DNA of 59,282 bases from Dehalococcoidia bacterium (lineage in GTDB: Bacteria > Chloroflexota > Dehalococcoidia > UBA2979): contig QZJI01000040.1 in assembly GCA_003599735.1 (NCBI GenBank), positions 1 to 59,282 of the forward strand, in the 5' to 3' direction. The stretch's first letter is position 1, and each line of letters begins with the position of its first letter. Both the position numbers and the translations under genes were made by a program. Shown piece by piece: positions 45,249 to 58,940 of this stretch. The notes beneath the pieces were generated by a model. It saw nothing but the letters and a program-made list of their open reading frames with translations. It was not told where the DNA came from and ran no database searches.

Positions 45249-46392
45249 ATGCAGCCTCGCCCGATATCTGCGTGGTCGGCGGCGGGATCATCGGCCTCGC
45301 CACCGCCTGCGAACTCGCGGGGCGCGGGCTGCGCGTGACCGTCGTCGAGGCTGCCAGCATCGGTGAACGCGCAGCGGCCGGCGTCGCGGCAGGGATGATC
45401 GGCCCCGTCTCCGAAGTCGATGTGTCGCATCCAGATCTCACGCGGTTTGCCCTAGCCAGCCACCGAGACTACCCGGCGTGGATCGAGCAAATTGAGGCGG
45501 TCTCACACATCCGTACCGGCTTCGACCGGACGGGGACCCTCTGGGTCGCCGTGCACCGCGATCACGTCGCGTGGCTCGAACATCTGCGTGCGTTCCAGAT
45601 CGACCGTGGCCTCAACACAATCCGGCTCACAGCCGGAGAGGTGCGGGCCCGTGAGCCGTTGATCGCGCCAAACACATCGGGTGGTCTGCTGGCCAGCGAC
45701 GACTGGCAGGTGGACCCACGTCGGTTGCTAGGAGCGCTCATAGAAGTGCTCGCCCAATACCACGGGACGCTCCTGCAGCAGGTCTCCGTGGAACGGGTGG
45801 AGCGTTGCGATGAGGGATGGGCCGTCGTTGCGGGAGGCGAGCGCGGCCGCACACGCATCGAGGCGCGTAGCGTCTTGCTCGCTCCTGGCGCCTACGGAAC
45901 CGGGTTACTGGAGCCCCTCCTCCGGGACACCGGCCTACGCCCGGTGAAGGGCCAAGTCGCCCGCCTCCGTGGTGAGATTGACGTGCACCACGTGATCCGG
46001 ACACCGGACGTGTACCTCGTACCCCGCGCGGACGGCGAAGTTGTCATTGGCGCGACGGTCGAGGAGATGGGGTTCGACGGGCGCGTCACCGCTGGTGCGG
46101 TTCACGACCTGCTCCGGGAAGCCCGCCGCGCGCTTCCCGGGATCGCCGAACTCGAACTGGTTGAGGTCCGTGCCGGATTCCGTCCAGTGCTCCGAGACCA
46201 CCTCCCCGCAGTCGGCAGGATCGACGAAGGACTCTTCATCGCAGTTGGGCACTATCGCAACGGGGTGGCCCTTGCACCGATCACCGCGCGGCTCCTGGCT
46301 GACCTGATCTGTGAAGGGGTTGCCGATCAGATCCTCGCGCCATTCAACCCACTTCGGTTCGCACAGCCGCTCGTAGCGAACGCAGTGCCGAC

Positions 46393-46396
<4 letters not shown>
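45245..46396 (+). CDS. thiO: glycine oxidase ThiO
   Basis: A 383-aa FAD-dependent DAO-family protein: ICVVGGGIIGLATACELAGR (8-27) and the C-terminal GHYRNGVALAPITARLLADL (336-355), the glycine-oxidase signature. It oxidises glycine to the imine used for the thiazole ring, the oxygen-dependent alternative to ThiH; no thiH is present. Its ATG overlaps the thiE stop. Confidence 0.95.
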
Positions 46397-50664
<4,268 letters not shown>

Positions 50665-50707
50665 CGAAGGACCGGTCGGGCCCCTGCAGAGACGGGAAGG
50701 ACATCGT

Positions 50708-51367
50708 GTGCCGGATCTCTATGACACTATTTATCGCCGCCGGGATGTGCGACGCGAATTTACCGGCGCGCCGCTGCCGACCGGGGCACTCGAGCGCATG
50801 CTCGCTGCGGCCCATGCAGCGCCGAGCGTGGGGCTGAGCCAGCCATGGGATTTCGTGATCGTCACCAACCCGGATACACGGCACACGTTCTGGGAACATG
50901 TTCAGGTCGAGCGCGCACGGTTCATGGCCGACCTCGACGAACGACGGTCTGCCGCGTTCGCGCAGATCAAGATCGACGGCGTCCTCGAATCAACTCTCTC
51001 GATCGTCGTCACCTATGACGCGCAACGCGGCGCACCGCACGTCTTGGGCCGGCATGCGATCAACGATGCCGGCCTCTACTCCGTCTGCCTGGCGATTGAG
51101 AACCTTTGGCTCGCCGCCACCGCGGAGGCACTCGGGGTAGGCTGGGTCTCATTTTGTCGCGAGGAGTTCATTGCGGAGTTGCTTCGGCTACCGGACGGCA
51201 TCCGACCGGTCGCATGGTTATGCCTCGGGCCGGTTGCAGAGCTCGCCCGCATACCGGATCTCGAAGCGGCGAACTGGCGGTCACGGAAGCCACTGGCCGA
51301 CGTGGTGCATTACGGGACCTGGGGCGAGCGAAGTGCGCCTCAAGACTTGGGCGGGACCGCTACCTAA
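50708..51367 (+). CDS. bluB: 5,6-dimethylbenzimidazole synthase BluB
   Basis: A 219-aa flavin-destructase of the nitroreductase fold: YDTIYRRRDVRREFTG (about 5-20), AAPSVGLSQPWDFVIV (about 38-53), GRHAINDAGLYSVCLAIENLW (substrate pocket) and GVGWVSF. The RRxxRxxF and APSVGxxQPW segments are BluB-specific. It cleaves FMN with O2 to make the lower ligand of B12. GTG start with GGGAAGGA upstream. It follows thiC by 43 nt, so it may be under the TPP riboswitch although it serves cobalamin synthesis. Confidence 0.94.
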   Translation: MPDLYDTIYRRRDVRREFTGAPLPTGALERMLAAAHAAPSVGLSQPWDFVIVTNPDTRHTFWEHVQVERARFMADLDERRSAAFAQIKIDGVLESTLSIVVTYDAQRGAPHVLGRHAINDAGLYSVCLAIENLWLAATAEALGVGWVSFCREEFIAELLRLPDGIRPVAWLCLGPVAELARIPDLEAANWRSRKPLADVVHYGTWGERSAPQDLGGTAT

Positions 51368-51598
51368 TGCAGGGCGCGGCGGGATTCTTGTCGTCCGACG
51401 CGCTTCGCCTCCGTGCGTGCTCACAGCGTGTCGGGGTGCATACCTGCAGACAGGCCGCGCTAGGCTCACTGGGACTACCTCAACCGTCGTGACCTGAGAG
51501 GGTTCCCTGGCCGGTGCCGCACTTGGAATCGATGACCGGGTTCCGATGAAGCCCTCCGAAAGTCAGTTCACGTGACGGAAGGGGATCATCGCGATCGA

Positions 51599-52024
51599 TC
51601 AAGGCTCGACGATGCGCAACCGTAAGCGCGGCGTCTCGTGCTGGCATTTGGGACAGCGGTAAACGAGCTCCACGGTATGTCCGCATGCCTGGTCGATGAT
51701 CGTGAGCTCGTGGGCGGTATAGCGCTCGCCCCACAAGAGGAGCGCGCCCACGGCCAGCCCGAGGCCGTGCCCCTTCGGCGTCAGGAAATACTCGGCGCGC
51801 GGTGGCGCAATACTGTACGAGCGACGCTCGATGACAGCCGCCGCTTCCAGTCGCTTCAGGCGGTCCGCGAGGACGTTCGAGGCGATGCCCACCACCGACC
51901 CGCGGAGTTCGCTAAAACGTGTACGGCCTTGCAACAGGTCGCGCACGATCAGCAGAGACCAACGGTCCCCCACGAGGTCCAAGGCGGCGCCCAGTGGGTC
52001 GCGTGAATTCCGGCGTGCGCTCAT
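51599..52024 (-). CDS. HxlR-family regulator with C-terminal zinc-ribbon-like tail
   Basis: A 141-aa protein. The HxlR winged helix: GAALDLVGDRWSLLIVRDLL, then FSELRGSVVGIASNVLADRLKRLE, then PPRAEYFLTPKGHGL. The last 35 residues, ACGHTVELVYRCPKCQ onwards, hold C-H-C-C spacing like a zinc ribbon, which is not part of the standard HxlR domain. GAGGA 8 nt before the ATG. It is divergent from fbiC-ribA across about 130 nt and may control F420/riboflavin precursor synthesis; target is inference. Confidence 0.88.
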   Translation of the reverse strand: MSARRNSRDPLGAALDLVGDRWSLLIVRDLLQGRTRFSELRGSVVGIASNVLADRLKRLEAAAVIERRSYSIAPPRAEYFLTPKGHGLGLAVGALLLWGERYTAHELTIIDQACGHTVELVYRCPKCQHETPRLRLRIVEP

Positions 52025-52153
52025 CGGATGTCCTCGGGGCCAGGGGTGTGTTTGGGCGGCATCGGTCAGTTGCAATATACAACCGAGTGTCCTCCTGCGA
52101 CCGAATACGGTGACGGGCGCGGTGAAGCGCTGCGTGCTGAAGGGGAGGACACC

Positions 52154-54643
52154 GTGGAAGATTCGATTGCCGGGCTGCTTGCGCGGGCACTGGAGCATGG
52201 CCGCCTGGACCGTGACGATGCACGTGCACTTGTTGCCGCGCGCGACCTGCCGCCGCTGCTTGAGACTGCTTCCACGCTTCGAGACCGTGCGCATGCAAAT
52301 GTCGTCTCTTACTCCCGGAAGGTATTCATCCCGCTCACCCAGCTCTGTCGCGACGTGTGCCACTACTGCACCTTTGCGCAGCCACCGAAGCCTGGAGCCG
52401 CGGCTTATCTCACGCGCGAGGAGGTGCTCGCTATCGCGCGCGCTGGCGCGGCCGCTGGATGCAACGAGGCGCTCTTCACGCTCGGGGACAAACCCGAGCT
52501 GCGCTACTCGGTGGCGCGAGAGGCGCTCGCTGCGGTGGGCCACGAGACCACCATCGGCTACCTCGTTGAGATGGCGCGGGCGGTGCTCGACGAGGTCGGG
52601 TTGCTGCCGCATATGAATCCGGGGGTGATGACGCGAGAGGAGATCGCGGCGCTACGCACGGTGTCGGTCTCGCAGGGGATTATGCTCGAGAGCGTCTCGC
52701 CGCGGCTTGGTGCGCGAGGCGGGGTACACCACGGTTCCCCCGACAAGGAACCCGCAGCGCGTCTGGAGACCATTCGGCTCGCGGGCGAGCTGCGCGTGCC
52801 CTTCACTTCGGGGCTCCTGATCGGCATCGGCGAGACGCGGCTGGAGCGCATCGAGTCGCTCCTCGCACTGCGCGACCTGTCTGAGCAATACGGGCACATC
52901 CAGGAAATCATCGTCCAGAACTTCCGCGCGAAGGCTGGCACGAAGATGGCAGACGCGCCAGAACCCACGCTCGAGGACCTGCAGTGGACGATTGCAGTCG
53001 CGCGACTGATCTTCGGTCCGGCCATGAACATCCAGGCGCCGCCGAACCTCAGCCCACGCAGCTATGACCGCCTGATCGCTGCCGGGATCAATGACTGGGG
53101 TGGGGTATCGCCGGTGACGCCCGACCACGTGAACCCGGAGGCACCCTGGCCCCATCTCGAAGCGCTGCGCACCCAGACGGCGCGGGCCGGAAAGGCCTTG
53201 ACCGAGCGACTGGCGATCTATCCCGCGTATGCCCGCGATGCGGACCGATGGCTGGACTCAGGGCTGGTCCCGAGGGTGCTGGGCGCGATGGATAGCGAAG
53301 GCTTCGCACGCGCGGACAATTGGTCCCCCGGCAGCGCGGTCGCCCCACCGGCGCGGGACGGGGTGACGATGGGGACCTCACCGGGAGGCAAGGGCTCGAC
53401 GGCGACCGTGGCGGTACGCGCGCTCCTCGACCGGACGCTGGCAGGTGACGCTCTCGACGAAGCCGGGATCGTCCGCCTCTTCGGCGCACGCGGAGACGAC
53501 TACCTTGCCGTCTGTGCGGCCGCCGATGATCTCCGCCGTCGTGTCAACGGTGACACCGTCACCTATGTCGTCAATCGCAACATCAACTACACGAACGTCT
53601 GCTACTTCCGCTGCCAGTTCTGCGCGTTCTCCAAAGGCAAGCTGAGCGAGAACCTCCGCGGCGCACCCTACGTGCTCGGTGTCGACGAGATCGTCCGGCG
53701 CAGCCAAGAAGCCTGGGAGCGCGGCGCGACCGAGGTGTGTATGCAGGGCGGCATCCACCCCGAGTACACGGGTGAGACCTACCTGGAGATCTGCAGATCC
53801 GTGAAGGAGGCCGTGCCCGGCATGCATGTGCACGCGTTCTCGCCACTCGAGGTCTGGCAGGGAGCGCAGACGCTGGGCGTATCGCTGGCAGCGTTTCTCG
53901 GCAGCCTTCGCGACGCGGGGCTGGGAACGCTGCCGGGGACGGCAGCAGAGATTTTGGACGATGAGGTCCGTGCCGTGCTCTGTCCCGACAAGATCAATAC
54001 GGCGCAGTGGCTTGAGGTGATGGAAACTGCCCACGGGCTCGGCTTCCGTACTACCGCGACGATCATGTACGGCCACCTTGAGCGTCCGCTTTCGTGGGCG
54101 CGCCATCTGCTGCGGTTGAAGGAGCTGCAGGCGCGCACGGGCGGCTTCACGGAGTTCGTGCCGCTCCCGTTCGTCCACATGGAAGCCCCCGTCTACCTGA
54201 AAGGTCGGGCACGCCGTGGCCCGACCTTCCGCGAGGCCGTGCTGATGCACGCCGTGGCGCGTCTCGCGCTGTACCCCGAGTTCCGGAACATCCAGGTGTC
54301 GTGGGTCAAGATGGGGCCGGAGGGCGTGAAAGCCTGCCTCGCGGCGGGCGCGAACGACCTCGGCGGGACGCTGATGAACGAGAGCATCACGCGGGCGGCG
54401 GGCGCCGTGCACGGGGAAGAGATGCCGCCGGAGGCGATGGACCGACTGATCCGTTCGCTGGACCGCGTGCCCGCCCAGCGAAGCACTGCGTATGGCGGGG
54501 TGTCCGACGAGCGGGTGCGGGCTTCGTACAGGGCGGCGGTGCTCAGTCCTGTGGCGCTGCCGATGGCCGAACGGTATGCGCGCGACCCCGCTTCCAATGC
54601 GTCGCGAAAGCTCGTGCGGTTCGGCACAGACAAAGATGGGTAG
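52154..54643 (+). CDS. fbiC: FO synthase, fused CofG-CofH (FbiC)
   Basis: An 829-aa dual radical-SAM protein. CofG half (about 1-390) with [11 protein letters not shown] (Cys65, 69, 72); CofH half (about 430-800) with [14 protein letters not shown] (Cys483, 487, 490), [13 protein letters not shown] and the C-terminal [19 protein letters not shown]. It makes the F420 chromophore FO from tyrosine and the ribityl-aminouracil of riboflavin synthesis. GTG start with GGAGGA 5-7 nt upstream. It overlaps ribA by 8 nt, linking precursor supply to use. Confidence 0.96.
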   Translation: MEDSIAGLLARALEHGRLDRDDARALVAARDLPPLLETASTLRDRAHANVVSYSRKVFIPLTQLCRDVCHYCTFAQPPKPGAAAYLTREEVLAIARAGAAAGCNEALFTLGDKPELRYSVAREALAAVGHETTIGYLVEMARAVLDEVGLLPHMNPGVMTREEIAALRTVSVSQGIMLESVSPRLGARGGVHHGSPDKEPAARLETIRLAGELRVPFTSGLLIGIGETRLERIESLLALRDLSEQYGHIQEIIVQNFRAKAGTKMADAPEPTLEDLQWTIAVARLIFGPAMNIQAPPNLSPRSYDRLIAAGINDWGGVSPVTPDHVNPEAPWPHLEALRTQTARAGKALTERLAIYPAYARDADRWLDSGLVPRVLGAMDSEGFARADNWSPGSAVAPPARDGVTMGTSPGGKGSTATVAVRALLDRTLAGDALDEAGIVRLFGARGDDYLAVCAAADDLRRRVNGDTVTYVVNRNINYTNVCYFRCQFCAFSKGKLSENLRGAPYVLGVDEIVRRSQEAWERGATEVCMQGGIHPEYTGETYLEICRSVKEAVPGMHVHAFSPLEVWQGAQTLGVSLAAFLGSLRDAGLGTLPGTAAEILDDEVRAVLCPDKINTAQWLEVMETAHGLGFRTTATIMYGHLERPLSWARHLLRLKELQARTGGFTEFVPLPFVHMEAPVYLKGRARRGPTFREAVLMHAVARLALYPEFRNIQVSWVKMGPEGVKACLAAGANDLGGTLMNESITRAAGAVHGEEMPPEAMDRLIRSLDRVPAQRSTAYGGVSDERVRASYRAAVLSPVALPMAERYARDPASNASRKLVRFGTDKDG

Positions 54644-55355
54644 CGCTCACGCCGCTGGCGTCCCTCAGGATGGCATGGTCTTGACGCCTCTGATCGAGCG
54701 TGTCGGCGAGACGTCGATGCCGACGCGTTTCGGTGAGTTCCGCGCGATCAGCTACCGGACGTTCATCGACTCGAAGGAGCATGTCGCGTTCGTGATGGGT
54801 GACCTCCGATCGGACGAGCCGACCCTCGTCCGTGTGCACGACCGGTGCATCACAGGGGATGTCTTCGACTCCATGCGCTGCGACTGCGGTGACCAGAAAG
54901 ACGCGGCGCTCCAGCGCATCGCGGACGAAGGGCGGGGCGTCTTCGTGTACATGGATCAGGAGGGACGCGGGATCGGCCTGCACAACAAACTGCGCGCTTA
55001 TCGTTTGCAGGAGGATCAGGGTCTCGATACCTACGAAGCGAACGAGGCGCTCGGGTTCCTCGCGGATGCGCGCGAGTACGGAATCAGCGCACAGATCCTC
55101 GTCGATCTCGGCGTCCGGCACATGCGCCTGATGACAAACAACCCGCTCAAGATCAGCGAGATCAACGCGTTCGGTGCACTATACGCCGCGGACCTGAACG
55201 GGCTTGAGCTGTGTGTCGTCGAGCGTGTGCCTCTCGAGATAATCGCCAACCCCCATAACGTCCGCTACCTCGCTGCGAAGCGGGACAAGACGGGCCACAT
55301 GTTCGAGCAGTCGATACCGGACACGGCGTGGCCGGGAGAACACAGGACGCGTTGA
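54636..55355 (+). CDS. ribA: GTP cyclohydrolase II RibA
   Basis: A 239-aa single-domain [25 protein letters not shown] (zinc Cys, about 65-84), [35 protein letters not shown] and the terminal RDKTGHM. It opens GTP to start riboflavin and deazaflavin synthesis. No DHBP synthase (RibB) domain is fused. Translationally coupled to fbiC. Confidence 0.95.
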   Translation: MGSAHAAGVPQDGMVLTPLIERVGETSMPTRFGEFRAISYRTFIDSKEHVAFVMGDLRSDEPTLVRVHDRCITGDVFDSMRCDCGDQKDAALQRIADEGRGVFVYMDQEGRGIGLHNKLRAYRLQEDQGLDTYEANEALGFLADAREYGISAQILVDLGVRHMRLMTNNPLKISEINAFGALYAADLNGLELCVVERVPLEIIANPHNVRYLAAKRDKTGHMFEQSIPDTAWPGEHRTR

Positions 55356-55556
55356 TGTCGGGTTCTGTCAGAACTCAGGGCTCGGGAACAATGGCGTCAC
55401 GGACGGTGCCCGCGATGCGGCTGGTCACGCCGACGAGCGGAGCTACGGTTCCGAGTGCGGCCGCAGCGGCTGCTGGTTCCTCGTCCATGGCCCTCGCCAG
55501 CGCCCACCACGGTCGCGATAGACTGCCCCGGATGGATGCGGTGAAGGGGGCCGAGC

Positions 55557-55898
55557 ATGTTCGGGACAGTGGCACGACTGCGGGTCAAGCCTGGGACGGA
55601 AGCCCTCCTCCTGGCCTGGGGTGAGGCGATCATGACTACCGGCCGAGCGAATGCCGCGTATTGGGGCTGGGCCGGCACGACGATCTACCGGTGCGTCGAT
55701 GACCCACACTCCTTCTGGATGACCGTACTCTTCGACAGCGAGGAAGCCTACCGGCGAAACGCAGAGCGTCCGAATCAAGACACGCAGTATCGCCGCCTCC
55801 GTTCATGTCTCGAGGCCGACCCCGAATGGTCGGATGGCCACGTCGTCGCCGTCTCGACTCGCGAGATCTCGTACATCGAGCCGCGCTCCGTCGTATAG
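55557..55898 (+). CDS. ABM-domain small monooxygenase-like protein
   Basis: A 113-aa ferredoxin-like protein: VARLRVKPGTEALLLAWGE, TTIYRCVDDPHSFWMTVLFD and a conserved EEAYRRNAERPNQDTQYRRL. These fit the antibiotic-biosynthesis-monooxygenase (ABM/EthD) fold, but substrate and activity are unknown. Weak G-rich ribosome site. Preceded by about 200 nt in which I see no gene. Confidence 0.75.
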   Translation: MFGTVARLRVKPGTEALLLAWGEAIMTTGRANAAYWGWAGTTIYRCVDDPHSFWMTVLFDSEEAYRRNAERPNQDTQYRRLRSCLEADPEWSDGHVVAVSTREISYIEPRSVV

Positions 55899-56090
55899 GC
55901 TTAGTGGCCCTCCGCTCCTCGAGGTGTCGCCGTGATCAGGCCGCCCGCCTTTTCCTGCCACGCAGAGGCTCGTTCTCTGTTCGGCCCTCTATCCGTGATC
56001 GCCTGTCGGTACTTCCTCGGTGCTTCCCGAGCGCCTGGCCGGCCATCGGATTTTGCCGCTTATCCACCATCTCCATTCAGGGAGGTTCGC

Positions 56091-57188
56091 ATGCTGCTTA
56101 TCCAAGAAGTCGGTGAGCTAGCCGTCCGTGCGGCGGAACGAGAGGGGGCCGATTCCGAGCCCTATCCTGCGGCCACGGTTCGCGAACTCTTCGACTCAGG
56201 CCTCATCCGAGCCCCTTTTCCCGAGTTGGAAGGCGGCAGCGGATGGAACTGTCTCGACGCGACGAACGCGATCGAGATACTTGCGTCTCGCTCACCATCG
56301 GCGGCCCTGATCGCAGCGATGCCCGTGGGCATAGCCGGGGTCGTCGCCGGCTCGAGCCCGGTGGTCCCCGCGGCAAGCCGGGCCGGCTGGGATAAACAGG
56401 CCGCCAGCATTGCAGCGGACTTTCGGGATGGAAAGCACTACGCCGCCTGTAATTCCGAGGCTGGAGCGGGCGGGTCCCTGGCAGCGACAAAGACCATCGC
56501 TTCGAAGACGTCCTCCGGCTGGCGGCTGACCGGGCCGAAGATCCTCGCTTCCGGTGGGACGCATGCGGACGTGTTCCTTTCCACGGCAAAGGTCAGCCAG
56601 GAAGACATGCCGGGAGCCGGCATCGTGGAGTTCTTCTTCGTCCCGACGGACGCGCCAGGGGTCACCGTTGCGAGCGACTGGGACGGCTTCGGAATGCGGA
56701 GCACGGAAAGCCAGAGCGTCTACTACGAGGACGCTCGCGCGTCCGGAATCTGGGGCTTTCCGGACTTCATCGCGATCGCTCAGCCACTCTCCTACTTCTT
56801 CTGCCTCTTTGCTGCCATTCCGCTCGGTTGCGCGACAGGGCTGCTCGAACTGATGAGCACGCCGGCCCCTGCGTCGCCGGCGCTGCGCCTTCGGCTCGCC
56901 GACGCGCGCATGAAGTGTGAAGCGCTCAGCGCCTATCTCAGCGAAACCGCAGGCGCTTGGCGTCCCGCAGCGGGGCCTGAATATGCAGCACGCGTCCTTC
57001 GCACAAAGACGTACGTTTCTTCTGAGGCGACCAAGCTCTGCGCTGAGCTGTTCGCGCTCAGTGGCGGACGCCATTACCGACGCGACGGAGCGGCGGCCCG
57101 ATTGTTGGCCGATTCGTTTGCAGGGACGGCGCTGCGGCCGCCGCTTGCATTGTCTCTCGACACCCTCGTCGAGCAGTTCGAGAGCTAA
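56091..57188 (+). CDS. acyl-CoA dehydrogenase-family flavoprotein
   Basis: A 365-aa protein with ACAD fold features: substrate-entry SGLIRAPFPELEGGSGWNCL, AACNSEAGAGGSLAATKTIA (the FAD-contact region), GWRLTGPKILASGGTHAD and a four-helix C-terminal domain (ADARMKCEALSAYL, then LCAELFALSGGRHYRR). The usual catalytic Glu region is not obvious, and the family includes monooxygenases and nitroalkane-oxidase-like enzymes, so the reaction is unknown. GGGAGG 5-6 nt before the ATG. Confidence 0.85.
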   Translation: MLLIQEVGELAVRAAEREGADSEPYPAATVRELFDSGLIRAPFPELEGGSGWNCLDATNAIEILASRSPSAALIAAMPVGIAGVVAGSSPVVPAASRAGWDKQAASIAADFRDGKHYAACNSEAGAGGSLAATKTIASKTSSGWRLTGPKILASGGTHADVFLSTAKVSQEDMPGAGIVEFFFVPTDAPGVTVASDWDGFGMRSTESQSVYYEDARASGIWGFPDFIAIAQPLSYFFCLFAAIPLGCATGLLELMSTPAPASPALRLRLADARMKCEALSAYLSETAGAWRPAAGPEYAARVLRTKTYVSSEATKLCAELFALSGGRHYRRDGAAARLLADSFAGTALRPPLALSLDTLVEQFES

Positions 57189-57277
57189 TTCGAAATGGTA
57201 TTCAACGCAGGGTGGACGACAGGAACGGCGGCGCCGTTTTGATCTGGTCTGACGCGTAACAATGCTTCGCCAGCGAG

Positions 57278-57490
57278 TCACCCACTGACGCACTCACGGA
57301 TCAAGTTAGCGAACGCTTCGGGCGCCTCCGCATACGTGACATGCCCGACATCGGCCAACTCAACGAGTCCCGCGTGGGGCATGGCATCCGCAATGTGAAC
57401 GTCCTTCTCAGCCGGCACGTTCGTACCAACCAGCCGACTTCGAGAGGTTCCCGCGGCCCGAGCGCCGCGCGAAAGCGCCTTGCTCGCCCA
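57278..57490 (-). pseudogene. alpha/beta-hydrolase C-terminal remnant
   Basis: The last 70 or so codons read LVGTNVPAEKDVHIADAM, PHAGLVELADVGHVTYAEAP then EAFANLIREC. This is the catalytic-His (VGH) end of an alpha/beta hydrolase. The upstream nucleophile and oxyanion regions are absent; the frame continues only into tandem-repeat sequence. Hence a decayed gene fragment. Confidence 0.75.
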
Positions 57491-57532
57491 CGCAATGGTC
57501 GTGGTCAACCTGGCCTGCCCCGCCGGTCCGCG

Positions 57533-57571
57533 GGTCGCAGGTCGCAGGTCGCAGGTCGCAGGTCGCAGGTC
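57533..57571 (+). repeat. 7-bp tandem repeat (GGTCGCA x about 5.6)
   Basis: Five full copies of GGTCGCA (57533-57567) plus GGTC, adjacent to the hydrolase remnant. It is probably slippage-prone and could be phase-variable or just debris. Confidence 0.9.
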
Positions 57572-57608
57572 GATGAGGTACCCGTGCCCCGAAGGCGACG
57601 TGCTGTCC

Positions 57609-57895
57609 CTACTTGCTCTCGATGCGTTCTGCCACCTCAACGATCCGCGCCTGCGGGCCTTGCATGACGTCTTGCCCGGGGCCGGCCCAGACCTGCTTCA
57701 TCGTCGCAAGCAGCCCCTCCGCCTCATCGCGGGAGTCAAACTCCAGGTCGATCAGCACGAAGTTCGGGTCGTCTACCGAGCGCAGTATCTGGTAACGACG
57801 GACTCCGTGTCCGTGCCGGTCCGCGGATCACTGTCGAAGGCGCGCTTCCAGCCGTCGTAATCGGGTACCGAGTACTCGATCCGCAAGATGTGCAT
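57609..57895 (-). pseudogene. small Dabb/ABM-like protein gene with frameshift
   Basis: From ATG 57895 the frame reads MHILRIEYSVPDYDGWKRAF then DSDP, and then hits a stop. Shifting one base near 57825 gives RHGHGVRRYQILRSVDDPNF, then VLIDLEFDSRDEAEGLLATM, ending ERIESK at 57609. The total length is one base short of a multiple of three, so a 1-nt deletion explains it. The joined product (about 95 aa) looks like a ferredoxin-fold protein with the common RRY-x10-DLEFDS pattern. Mutation or sequencing error cannot be separated here. Confidence 0.8.
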
Positions 57896-58134
57896 CTGTC
57901 CTCCGAAATTCGTCTGCCAGGCGACCCCGCGCCATCAGCGGGCGGGACCGGCGGGGATAGACGGCCGCGATCGCCTGATTTGACGCGTCGCAGTCCACGG
58001 TCGCACAACCGACGCTCGCGAGGGGCAGGATGACCGAACTCGTCGATGGCCGCCGGACGGGCCGCTTCCGCTAGACTCGCCGGCAGGCGGCCGCCAACGA
58101 CCGTCCTCGGGCCCTGAACCGAAGGTGGGTGCAC

Positions 58135-58539
58135 ATGGGATCGGAATTTCGGCAGTTCCTGTTGCGCGGAAACGTGGTCGAGCTCGCGGTAGGCATCGTC
58201 ATCGGCGTCGCGTTTGGCGCGGTGATCACATCCTTCGTCGCGAATCTCCTCACGCCACTCATCGCCGCGATTTTCGGAGAGCCAGATTTCTCGGCAATGA
58301 CCTTCCAGGTCAACAACGCGGTGTTCAGGTACGGGGCATTCTTGAACTCGTTGATCGCCTTCGTGGCGATCGCCGCGGCCGTGTTCTTTTTCGTCGTGAA
58401 GCCCGCGAACGCCCTGAGCACCCGCGCGGCGCGTAATGCGGTGCCGGATGACAGTATCAAGAACTGCCCCGAATGCCTCAGCACCATCCCCCTCGGGGCG
58501 CGGCGCTGTGCGCATTGCGCAGAGCTGGTAGCCAGCTAA
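58135..58539 (+). CDS. mscL: large-conductance mechanosensitive channel MscL with C-terminal zinc ribbon
   Basis: A 134-aa protein: EFRQFLLRGNVVELAVGIVI (4-23) and AFGAVITSFVANLLTPLIAA (TM1 pore), a periplasmic loop, then TM2 (FLNSLIAFVAIAAAVFFFVV). The cytoplasmic helix is replaced by a CPEC-x-CAHC zinc ribbon (about 110-129), not present in E. coli MscL (136 aa). It protects against osmotic downshock; the ribbon may sense or bind partners. ATG 58135 with GAAGGTGGG upstream. Confidence 0.92.
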   Translation: MGSEFRQFLLRGNVVELAVGIVIGVAFGAVITSFVANLLTPLIAAIFGEPDFSAMTFQVNNAVFRYGAFLNSLIAFVAIAAAVFFFVVKPANALSTRAARNAVPDDSIKNCPECLSTIPLGARRCAHCAELVAS

Positions 58540-58724
58540 CGGGGCGATTCGGAGGGCCGATCGGCAGTTGCGGAGCTGCTCCGTGGTGGGAGCGACCCGG
58601 TTCTCCGCCTCAGCTGCCCGAGGGTGCGGTCCGCCGCCGAGGCACAGTTTTGCGCGTCCGCCGCCCGATCGGCTTGAACGTGCAACGACCGAGGACGGAT
58701 TCCCGGTACACCGAGCGCGAATCG

Positions 58725-58940
58725 ATGGCCTATCGTTGCGCCATGCGCTGCTGGATCTGCGAACTGCAATCCGACTTTGCCGTTCACGCACCACACGGTG
58801 AGCAGCGGTCTTACTGCCTTGCCTGCGCGCGATCGATCCTGGACGCATCGACGAACGCGGACTTCGAGGAGGCATGGTGCGGTGAACTCACCGCACTCAC
58901 GATCGAGGTGCTGCGCCGGGTCGCGCGCCGAGCCGCCTAG
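58725..58940 (+). CDS. small Cys-rich hypothetical protein (71 aa)
   Basis: Two CxxC pairs, MRCWICELQSDF (about 7-18) and YCLACARSILD (about 33-43), would make a treble-clef or ribbon-like zinc site. The remainder is helical. No family is recognised. An in-frame ATG at 58743 is an alternative start. Ribosome site weak. Confidence 0.55.
   Translation: MAYRCAMRCWICELQSDFAVHAPHGEQRSYCLACARSILDASTNADFEEAWCGELTALTIEVLRRVARRAA

Larger units (their letters stand above)
57189..57608. other. intergenic debris region
   Basis: About 420 nt with no intact gene. It contains the 3' remnant of an alpha/beta hydrolase (minus strand) and a 7-bp tandem repeat, each listed separately. Confidence 0.6.

Noticed and set aside
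55375..55575. Minus-strand 66-codon ORF upstream of the ABM gene
   Set aside because: Ala-rich low-complexity translation; no ribosome site and no recognised family.
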